Assembly (NCBI GenBank): GCA_027943245.1
Contig: JANDJZ010000558.1
Span: forward strand, 1-27,276
Length of the DNA stretch: 27,276 bases
Source of the DNA: Acanthamoeba sp. SK_2022b
Taxonomy: Eukaryota > Discosea > Longamoebia > Acanthamoebidae
Direction of reading: 5' to 3'
Of the stretch, positions 1-10,859 are shown piece after piece; position 1 is the first letter of the stretch; the number at the start of each line of letters is the position of its first letter. The position numbers and the translations under genes are program-made. The notes under the pieces are model-generated. The model had not been told where the DNA came from. It ran no database searches and saw only the letters and a list, made by a program, of their open reading frames with translations.

Positions 1-48
1 CCCGACGTGGGGCGCGGCGTGATGGCCAGCGACTGCTTCTGCCGTTGA
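1..48 (+). CDS. 3' end of an unidentified + strand gene (last exon, partial)
   Basis: Reading frame 1 is open from the window edge to a TGA at 46-48, and nearly every third codon position is G or C, as in the real genes here. The sequence turns AT-rich directly after the stop and carries AATAAA-like hexamers from about 60. That is the look of a gene end converging on the minus-strand SAP gene, whose stop lies only 26 nt away. Only about 15 residues are visible, ending Cys-Phe-Cys-Arg, so no family can be named. Frame 3 is also open to 65 but has poor third-position bias. Confidence 0.45.
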   Translation, partial: PDVGRGVMASDCFCR

Positions 49-59
49 TCTGTCATGAA

Positions 60-100
60 CAATAAAAATAAATATTAATAAAATAAAATAAAATAAAATG
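60..100. terminator. Shared 3' border of two convergent genes, AT-rich with AATAAA-like signals
   Basis: This AT-rich strip lies between the + strand stop at 46-48 and the minus-strand stop at 75-77. It holds AATAAA-type hexamers on the + strand and an (AAAAT)n tract at about 80-99. The minus-strand reading frame of the SAP gene runs into this tract, so its last dozen residues are encoded by AT-rich repeat. Placing the polyadenylation signals here is inference. Confidence 0.4.
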
Positions 101-3100
101 AATGTAAACGTTCTGGCTTCTGGGCAACGTTGGACGTACATGGCGTGGGCGGGTTGAACCTTTGGGAAGGGTTGATCACCACATCGCCCAGGATCTTCTC
201 GATCTCGTCGTCCTCGTCCTCGCTCTCGCTTTCCTCTTCCTCCGACTCGTCCTCGACCGCCTTCTTCGTCGTCGTAGGTGTAGGTGTCACCGGCATCGCT
301 GCTGTCTTCTGCTTCTTCTTGTTCTTGCCATCGTCGTCGTCGCCGTCCCGGCCGACGTTGCTGTTGCTAGCCTTGAGGGGAGTCGCGGCCTTCTTCACTG
401 CCGTCGTCTTCTTGGTCTTGGTCTTGTCCGTCGACGGCGCCATGGCAGTCCTTAGGACCGGGAGTGTGAATGGCGCCTCCTCCTTCTCCTCCTCCTCTTC
501 GTCTTCGCCATCATCGTCTTCCTCCTCCTCAGAGTCGTCCTCGACGAGTGGAGGCAGGGCCGGCGTGGTCTTCTGCGGCGTGGCCGGCACCTCCGCCTTC
601 TTCTTCGTCGTCGCCACCTCCGCTTCTTCTTCGATGTCCATCGCGCTGTCGTCGCTCTCCTCCTCCTTCTCCTCGGCCTCCTCCGCCGGGCTCTCTTCGT
701 CTTTGCTCTCCTCCTCCTCCGAGCCCTCCTCCTCCTCCTCCTCCTCCGATTCCTTCTCCTTGTCGCTATCGAGCTCGATCTGGCTGCTCGGCGCCACTAC
801 TTGCTCCTCCTCCTCCTCCTCCTCTTCCGAGCCCTCCTCCTCTTCGCTCTCTTCCTCCTTCTCCCCCTTCTGCTTTTCCTCCTCCTCATCGCGCAGCTGC
901 GTCTCCTCATCATCTTCTTCTTCTTCTTCTTCGCTCTCTTCCTCCTCCTCCTCCTCCTCCTCCTCCTTTCTCTTCGCCTCCTCCTCCTCCTCCTGTTTCC
1001 TGGCCTTCTCCTCGGCCTCCTCCTTCTCCTGCTGCTGCCTCTTGCGCTCGGCCTCCTCCTTCTCCTTCTGCTGCTGCTGCTGCTTCTTCTTGCGCTCGGC
1101 CTCCTTCTGCTTCCTTACCTTTGCCTCCTCCTTCTCCTTCTTCTTACGTTCCGCCTCCTCCTTCTTCTTTCGCTTTACTTCCGCCTCCTCCTTCTTACGT
1201 TCCTCCTCCTTCTTGCGCTCGGCCTCCTCCTTCTCCCTCTTCTTACGTTCCGCTTCCTCCTTCTCCTTCTTCTTGCGCGCGGCCTCCTCCTTCTTGCGCT
1301 CGGCCTCCTCCTTCTCCTTCTTCTTACGTTCCGCCTCCTCCTTCTCCTTCTTCTTACGTTCCGCCTCTTCCTTCTCCCTCTTCTTGCGCTCTGCTTCCTC
1401 CTTCTCCCTCTTCTTGCGCGCAGCCTCCTCCTTCTTCTTGCGCTCTGCTTCCTCCTTTTCTTTCTTCTTGCGCGCGGCCTCCTCTTCCTCCTCCTTCTGC
1501 TTCTTCTTGCGCTCGGCCTCCTCCCTGGCCTTCTCCTCGGCCTCGGCCTCCTCGCGGGCCTTGCGCTCGGCCTCGGCCTTCTCCTCCTCCTCCTCCCGCT
1601 TCCTGCGCTCGGCCTCCTCCCTCCGCTTGCGTTCGAGGAGGAGCTTCTCCCTGGCCTTCTGTATGCGGAGGGCCTCCTCCTGCTGCTTCCGCTCCCGCTC
1701 CCTCCGCTCGGCCTCCTTGCGCTCCCTCCGCCTCTCCCGCTCCTCCCGCTCCCGCTTCTGATCCTCCTCCTCCGCCTGCCGCCTCGCCTCCTCTCTCGCC
1801 CTCTCCTCCTCCTCCGCCGCCGCCTCCGCCTCCTCCCTGGCCTTCCTCTCCCGCTCGGCCTCGGCCTCGGCCTCCTCCCGCTCCCTCTGCTCCTGTGCCT
1901 TGCGGGCCCTCTCCCGCTCCTCCCGCTCTCTCTCCTTTCGCTCCTCGCGCTCCTCCCTGGCCTTGGCCTCCTTGGCCTTTCGCTCGCGCTCCTCCCGGGC
2001 CTCCTTCTCCCTGCGCTCCTTGGCCGCCTTGGCCTGCGCCGCCACCGCCTCCGCCTCCGCCTCGGCCTCGCCGGCGCCTTCTGCGCTGTCGCGGTCTGCC
2101 TGGCGCTGCCGCCTCGACTGCTTGGGGGTTCGAGTGGCCGGCAGCGGGCTCGCGTCGCCCAGCTTGCGCTTGTGGGTCTGCGCCAGCTCCTTGTGCAGGG
2201 CCGTCTCGAGCCGTCGCTCCTCGGTGGGATGGAACTCGAACAGGCTCTTGCGCGGCGTCCTCGTCTTGTCCGCCTTCCCGCCCTCCTCCTTCTCTTCGTC
2301 ACCCTCCACTTCCTCTTCCTCCTCTTCGTCATCCTCCTCCTCCGCCATTTTGTCGTTGTGGTCGTCATTCTCCCCCTTCTCGTCTTCGCTCTCGACGATC
2401 GTCGTGGCCAGGCGGCGCGCCGCGCCCTTGGCCGCCGCGGGCCTGGTGGGCGTCTTGACGGGCGTCTTGGGGGCGGCGCCCGAGCCCTCGTTGAGGATTC
2501 CATCGAGGCGCTTGACGAGCACGGGCTTCGTTCCGGTCGTGCTCGCCCTGCGCTTGTTCAGCTCCGCGCGCAGCTCGGGCACAGTCAGGCGCATGAGGCT
2601 CGAGGCGGACGTGGGCCCCACGATACGCTGACGCTTGCGCCGGTGCACGGTCGGTGCTGCGTGCCCCTCATCTTGCTCCGAGAGCTCGTCTTCGTCCTTG
2701 GCGTCCTGGACATTTAGCAAAAAATAATATTAAATTAAAGTAAAAATTAAATTAATTAAAAAAAAAAGATGTACAGCAATTATTAGTAATTGAATGTACC
2801 TGCAGCTCTGCAGTGTTGATGTTGGTCGTGGCGGGGGCGGCGACGGTGGCAGTGTCTCGCTTGCGCTTGCCCAGCTTTGATCGCACGAGTTCGGGCGACA
2901 TCTCGCCGTTTTGCACGGAGATTAATTCCTCTACGCTCATCTCACCAAAGCATTCCTGCTCGGGCGTGACAACTTCGACCTCGGCTTCATCCTTGAGGAC
3001 GTCCTGCAACTGCCAATCCAGGTCGAGGTCGAATCCTGCCGCGTCGCGGAGAAGGAAGACATCGATCGGGGGCAGGTACTTGTAGCGGCGCGCAAATTGG

Positions 3101-3243
3101 ATCTTGATCCGAGCGGCAAGCTCATCCAACGTCAAATCCTGCGGCTCTATCATCATGAAGCGCTTCTCGCCCGCTGCACTCTGGCATTTGACTCGAATCT
3201 TCAACTTGGGCACCGCTACCGGCCCCGGAGGAACGATCTCCAT
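75..3243 (-). CDS. Ubiquitin-like/SAP-domain protein with a giant charged coiled-coil region
   Basis: Two exons: 3243-2801 or 2800, and 2705-75, joined in phase 0 across intron 2799-2706 (GT-AG). This gives about 1,024 residues. Residues about 14-93 look like a ubiquitin/PB1/coilin-N type fold: a basic beta-strand start, a central ARRYKYLPPIDVFLL strand and a VEVV end. A Lys/Arg cluster follows near 125-132. A SAP motif (helix-turn-helix, LTVPELRAELNKR) occupies about 183-219, just after a basic HRRKRQR stretch that could be a nuclear localisation signal. The rest is low complexity: Glu/Lys/Arg heptad-like repeats (KKKEKEEAER type) for about 400 residues, then Glu/Ser/Asp blocks. SAP motifs bind A/T-rich scaffold DNA, so a nuclear chromatin or RNA-processing role is likely, but no named orthologue is recognised. 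The C-terminal dozen residues come from AT-rich repeat, so the true end may differ. Confidence 0.82.
830..1900. repeat. Long pyrimidine/purine-asymmetric coding repeat (CTCCTT-rich on + strand)
   Basis: The coiled-coil part of the SAP gene is written with AAG, GAG and GAA codons. The + strand is therefore about 1 kb of nearly continuous C/T with sparse G. Pure pyrimidine runs occur, for example around 930-985. Units of roughly 33-45 nt recur imperfectly. All long + strand reading frames over this stretch (poly-Ser, poly-Pro or poly-Leu) are antisense artefacts of this composition. Confidence 0.8.
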
Positions 3244-6502
<3,259 letters not shown>

Positions 6503-6653
6503 GCCAAGAGCCCTTTTCGTTGTTGCGGACAAAGCCCAAATTTATTATTAAAAGAATAATAATTTCTAGAGACAACCACAGGCCTTGCCTAAAACAAACT
6601 CTCTTGCAGCAGTCAAACAAAACCAACTCTTGAAGAAGACACAAGCGGTAACA

Positions 6654-7930
6654 ATGAGCGCCCATCCACGCACCATCACCATCTCGCTTGACGGACAGGT
6701 ACCAGTCCCTGAGGAGGTTGTGCCTTGGTTCCTTTTGAAGTGACCACCATGGTGGGCCCACCTTAAACACAGGGCGTGCCGTACGAGGCCTACCCTACCA
6801 ACGGCCAGGAAGCCTGGGAGAGGTTCAGGGTCTCCCCTTCCCCGTTCTCCTCCTCCTCCTCTTCTGCGTTTCTCCAAAGCCTCTTTCTCTCTCAGGCTGC
6901 GTATCGGCAACGCGCGGTTCGCGAGCGGCGATTTGGCGGGCTTCCTCGGTAACTTGGCGGCAGAGATCATGCCGGAGGCGCGCAGGAACCTCACCTCGTC
7001 ACAGGTCAAACCCGTCATCTGCTGAAAGTTTCCCCTATTGGCCAACTTGAGTTATATATTTGATAACTAATATTTTCTTCATTTATATTTCCAGGACCCC
7101 TACGCTGTGATAGTGACCTGCGCCGACTCGCGCGTGGCGCCAGAGCTCATCTTTGACGAGGGCATGGGCTTCCTGTTCGTCATCCGGTAAGTAGTCGCCC
7201 ACAGTCTGTCCGCTGTCATCTCAGCCTCTAACGTTTCCCTTCGCAATCCCGAAAGGGTGGCCGGCAACGTAATGGACAAGTTGGCGCTGGGAAGCATCGA
7301 CTACGCCGTGGAGCACCTCAAGCCCTCCCTTCTCCTCATCATGGGCCACCAGTCCTGCGGTGCCGTGAAGGCCGGTACCCACCTACCCATCTTGCTGCAT
7401 TCCGAAGGGGCGCCCATTCATTGACTTGTGGGCGCAGCGCTGGACTGCCAAGGGTCGGCGGGTCGTGACAACATTGGGAGCATCGTCGGCAAGGTCCTAC
7501 CCGCCGTGGAAAGGGCCAAGCGCAGCAATCCTCATGCGAATCCCGTCGAGGTGCGCTCATCTACCACAAGGCCAGCTGTCACGTCGTTCGCTGAACTCTC
7601 TCTCCTTGTTGGTGTTGATGGTGGTGGCCCGAACAGCTCTTGGACAAGGCGGTGCAGGAGAACGTGTTCGCGTCGGCGCGCGAGATTGTGGAGGGCAGCA
7701 AGGTGGTCCAGGAGCGCCTGGCCGAAGGCTCGCTCACCATCATGACCGCCGAGTACTACCTGGACTCAGGGCTCGTGGTCGAGGTGAAGGGCCAGTCGCG
7801 TACGCCCGACCACCACCACAAGCACGACAAGGACCATCACCACAAGCACGACAAGGATCATCACCACAAGCACGACAAGGACCATCACAAGAACGACAAG
7901 CACCACCACCACAAGCACGACAAGCACTGA
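6654..7930 (+). CDS. Beta-class carbonic anhydrase with a His-rich C-terminal tail
   Basis: Seven exons: 6654-6698, 6773-6822, 6896-7004, 7095-7186, 7256-7374, 7438-7550, 7637-7930, all in phase, 273 residues. It catalyses reversible CO2 hydration. The beta-class signature is complete: CADSR at 77-81 gives zinc ligand Cys77 and the Asp79/Arg81 dyad. His130 and Cys133 in GHQSCGAVKA supply the other ligands, and VAGN precedes them at 100-103. The fold ends with YYLDSGLV. Residues 234-273 are an added tail of about five HHHKHDKD-like units holding 20 histidines in 40 residues. No signal peptide or membrane segment is seen, so a cytosolic location is inferred. The 15-residue first exon is the least certain part. 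The gene follows NDOR1 by 151 nt in the same orientation and converges on the RING gene 101 nt downstream. Confidence 0.95.
7811..7927 (+). repeat. In-frame 24-nt tandem repeat encoding the His-rich tail
   Basis: Units of 24 nt (CAC/CAT-rich, ending in GACAAG) are repeated three times nearly exactly, then twice in degenerate, length-altered form. All units stay in the carbonic anhydrase frame. This looks like replication-slippage expansion within coding sequence, not a CRISPR or regulatory array. Confidence 0.85.
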
Positions 7931-8031
7931 GCCCCCAAGGTGTAGCAAAACTACATATTTTTATTTTTATGCTATTTTTTTATGTTTTATGTTTTATGTA
8001 AATTCTGTTATCTTTACGCCACAAGAGGCGA

Positions 8032-9433
8032 TCACAACATGAACGCGAAGAGGAACGGCCATAAGGTGAGCAAGACGGCCACGCACAGCATGCCAAAGAG
8101 GACATTGGTCTCGGCGGACCGGAAGGGCCTGCGGCGGCCCCCTAGTTGAAGGCCGCCGCAGGCCAGCTGGCGACGGGCGGCCCAGTAGTTGAAGGCCACA
8201 CGCAGGATGACGAGCAGGCCGACCACCAGGGACACCTTGGCCGCCATCGGGTCTCTCACCAGCACCGCTATCAGCACCACCAGGGCCACCACCGAGAGCG
8301 CGACCATCGCCGCCTTCTGTATCTCGCCCCCCCCCCAATGCAACGTTGGCTCTCTCCTCTCTCTCTCCCATCGCGAGAACAAGCCAAGGCAGAGGGTGAG
8401 GTGAGGCATACCCGAGCCTTGAGGAGGAACGAGACGCAGCGGCGGCGTTTGGCTTGGACGAGGGCCTTGTCGTTCTCCAGCAGCGCGATCCTGGCCTGCT
8501 GGGCCTCGACGGTGGAGTGGAGCCGCTCCAGGTGGGCGGCCACGCTGTCCTTCATGTGATCGTCGAGCTCCCGACGCAGGATCTGGCCACGTGCGTGGGC
8601 GGCGTCAGCACGAGAGAAGCCACGGAGAGAGGGGGGAGGGGGGAGGGGCACGCGCACGGTCTCGTCGCATCCAAACTTGCACGACACGGTGGCGAGTGGG
8701 CAGTCGTCGCGGACGTGCGCCGGCACGTCCTTGCGCTTCAGGTTGCGCTCGTAGCAGCCGTTCGGGCACGGCTCCTCCACCTCGCCGCAGGTCTTGATGT
8801 GCTCCTGTCGAGGATAACACACGTCAGTCCTACCCTTCTCACATCGCACGAACTGTTCGAAGCTCCCCCCCTCTCCCTCTACACAGACAAACGAGCGAAC
8901 GAACCTCGAGGCTATTGACCGGCAGGACAGCGCCGCAGTTCTCGGGGCAGGCGAGGAGGTCGTGGCAGGTGAGGTCGGCCAGGGAGCGCGACGCGCTGGC
9001 CACTGGCTTTCGCTTCAGCAGGGCCTGGCCGGGGCACACAGCAGTTCTTCGGTTGAGCCACGTTGGTTGTGGGGCGGGGAGAGCGAGTAGGAGCAGATAT
9101 GTACCTGGATGGCCTTGGCGGGGCGGAAGTCTTCAACGGAGAGCGGCTGCCCGCAGCTGCAGAGGGTCTGGCTGGGCGGCCGGGCGACGGCGCAGTGCCA
9201 GCACCACACGTCGCCGCAGCACGGCGTCTCGACCACGTCCCTGGGCTCCTACTCACGTGCACGGCAATGGTCGAGTAGTCAAGCACAGGTCAGCCTACTC
9301 TCTACTTCACAGCACCAACTTGTGGGGGCCAGGGCCGTGGACTAACCTTGCCGCAGGCGGCGCACTGCACGAGGGGCTGGGGCGAAGTAGTCGCGGTAGG
9401 GTCGATGTGGGCGTTGTGGACGTGGGCGCTCAT
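8032..9433 (-). CDS. RING/TRAF-type zinc-finger protein with coiled coil and C-terminal membrane segments (copy 1)
   Basis: Six exons: 9433-9347, 9248-9105, 9024-8905, 8804-8658, 8582-8412, 8316-8032, all phase 0, 317 residues. The order is as follows: a RING-like module (CAACG, then TPCCGDVWCWHC, then LCSCGQ) at about 24-65; TRAF-type Cys/His motifs (CHDLLACPENCGAVL, then CPNGCYERNL, then HVRDDCPLATVSCKFGC) through about 166; a short helix (ELDDHMKDSVAAHLERL) suited to coiled-coil pairing; then hydrophobic stretches in the last 95 residues consistent with two or three membrane spans. Such architecture fits a membrane-anchored E3 ubiquitin ligase or TRAF-like adaptor. The usual RING His is apparently Asp in CCGDVWC, so ligase activity is doubtful. 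The frame stays open upstream to in-frame ATGs at 9613 and 9598; I chose 9433 because the paralogue starts at the matching Met. Confidence 0.83.
8521..8595. repeat. Near-identical duplicated segment, unit 1 (partner 10239-10313)
   Basis: By eye these 75 nt match 10239-10313 exactly. High similarity continues across the neighbouring intron and into the TRAF-finger exon on both copies, covering roughly 8440-8740 against 10160-10455. The match spans an exon end and intron sequence, so it reflects recent duplication or conversion, not protein constraint. Confidence 0.85.
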
Positions 9434-9785
9434 GGTTCGTTGGTGTAGTAGGCGGTCTATCTCTTTGAGTGACTTGCGGTGCTGCTTAGACAGAGGCTGT
9501 GAAGCTATTTGTGTGGCCGCCAGCTCGGCTGCCAACGTGTGCAGGTGGTGACGTGTCCGTCCGCTTTGCCCACCCCTTCCGAGAACCGCGGACGCCATTT
9601 CCGCGGAAGCCATCGGCCACTCACGTATCAATGCCGCAATCTATCCCTTTTGATTTATTATAAATACGTACAACAGTTCTATATATATAAAAGTACACGC
9701 AACATAATATCTGTGAGCCTTGATCGATATCGTTACCCGATTGTATAATGATAAGAATAAATAATGATTGAATTTTACTCTGCGT
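9434..9785. promoter_or_regulatory. Intergenic/upstream region of the RING/TRAF copy 1 gene
   Basis: This is 352 nt between the two tandem RING/TRAF genes. The proximal half is GC-rich and stays open in the copy 1 frame, so it could be 5' UTR or an N-terminal extension of up to 60 residues from the ATG at 9613. The distal half (about 9645-9780) is AT-rich with a palindromic TATATATAAAA element at about 9680-9692 that could act as a TATA box. I see no RNA gene or other reading frame of note here. Confidence 0.45.
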
Positions 9786-10770
9786 TCACGCAACAGGAGG
9801 CGAGCAGCCCAGCACGAACGGGCAGATCGGCCATAAGGTGAGCAAGACGGTCACGCACAGCATGCCAAAGAGAATTTTGATCTCGGTGGACCGCAAGGAG
9901 CTGGGGCGGCCGAGCAGTTGAAGGCGCAAGGCCTGCATGCTGCGGGCGATCCGGTATTGGCTGGCCACACGCACGATGGTGAGCAGGCTCGCCACAAGAG
10001 ACGCCACGACATCCATCGGGCTCAGCACCACCACCACCAGTATCAGCATGTACATCGCCGTAGGCGCAATCCTCTGCATCCCCCAAAAATGCGTTGGCTC
10101 TCTCTCTCCTAGCTCAAGCCAAGTCAAGGTGGACGGCCAACCTGGAAAAGAATCCAGCGGCGACGTTTGGCTCGGTCGAGGGCCTTGTCGTTCTCCAGCA
10201 GCGCGACCTTGTCCCGCTGGGCCTCGGCGGTGGGGTGAAGCCGCTCCAGGTGGGCGGCCACGCTGTCCTTCATGTGATCGTCGAGCTCCCGACGCAGGAT
10301 CTGGCCACGTGCGCGGGCGGCGTCAGCACGAGCGAAGCCACGGAGAGAAGAGGGGGGGGGGTAGGCGCACGGTCTCGTCGCATCCAAACTTGCAGGACAC
10401 GGTGGCGAGCGGGCAGTCGTCGCGGACGTGCGCCGGCACGTCCTTGCGCTTCAGCGCCTCCGCCTCGCCGCAGGTATCAACATGCTCCTGGCGGATACGA
10501 CATACACGAGGCAAGCTAAATTGTCAGTCTTACGCGTTGGCATTGGGGTAGGTAAAAGGTAGAGGCTTCAAGTTGGAGAGCGGGGGGGGGGGGCATGCAC
10601 CTGTCGCATCGCAATCGCAGAGTAGCCACGCACAGGTCAGCCTACCCTCCACTTCACACCCAAAACTGAATTGCCAAGGGGTGGCTCACCTTGCCGCACG
10701 CTGCGCATTGCACCAGCAGCAGAGACGAAGCGGTCGGGTCGATGAGGGCGTTGTGGGCGTGGTCGCTCAT
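9786..10770 (-). CDS. Internally deleted RING/TRAF paralogue (copy 2)
   Basis: Predicted exons 10770-10690, 10487-10371, 10300-10142 and 10073-9786 keep phase 0 and give 214 residues. An in-frame TGA 18 nt upstream fixes the first Met. Exon 1 ends in the same CAACGK as copy 1, but the next two exons of copy 1 (RING core and first TRAF finger) are absent; only copy 1-like intron 1 sequence remains. The next exon also lacks ten codons that in copy 1 carry the CPNGC zinc ligands, giving GEAEALKRKD. The coiled-coil helix and the C-terminal membrane segments (LILVVVV and ILFGMLCVTVLLTLWPI) are kept. It could be a functional membrane-anchored fragment or a decaying duplicate; the open frame and intact splice sites favour expression, and nothing else decides. 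Confidence 0.7.
10239..10313. repeat. Near-identical duplicated segment, unit 2 (partner 8521-8595)
   Basis: This is the second copy of the segment shared by the two RING/TRAF genes. It covers the coiled-coil exon start and the preceding intron's acceptor side. The exon that follows in each gene (membrane segments) is much more diverged. Confidence 0.85.
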
Positions 10771-10859
10771 GGCTTCACTAAGGCTTCACTACTCTGTGCT
10801 CTTCTTACGCAGAAACAAGAAACCGATTCTTTGGGCAATTTTGGCGACAAGGGTGATCA

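Noticed and set aside
130..2717. Long + strand reading frames rich in Ser, Pro or Leu, and a minus-strand Arg-rich frame at 1175-2503
   Set aside because: They are out-of-frame or antisense shadows of the CTCCTT-type repeat in the SAP gene exon. They lack domains, and third-position bias fits only the minus-strand Glu/Lys frame.
6503..6653. Possible RNA gene between NDOR1 and carbonic anhydrase
   Set aside because: No tRNA-like A/B boxes or cloverleaf and no stable hairpin noticed; it looks like 3' UTR, AT-rich border and short 5' UTR.
7811..7927. Possible CRISPR-like or regulatory repeat array
   Set aside because: The 24-nt units are contiguous without spacers, stay in frame with carbonic anhydrase, and encode a His-rich tail in a eukaryotic gene.
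8146..8559. + strand frames opposite the RING/TRAF genes (also 9918-10551 and 8454-8918)
   Set aside because: They overlap exons with clear zinc-finger and membrane motifs on the minus strand and show no recognisable family.
9434..9631. N-terminal extension of RING/TRAF copy 1 from ATG 9613 or 9598
   Set aside because: The frame is open and partly helical, but copy 2 has an in-frame stop 18 nt before the matching Met and third-position bias is weaker. Kept only as an alternative start.
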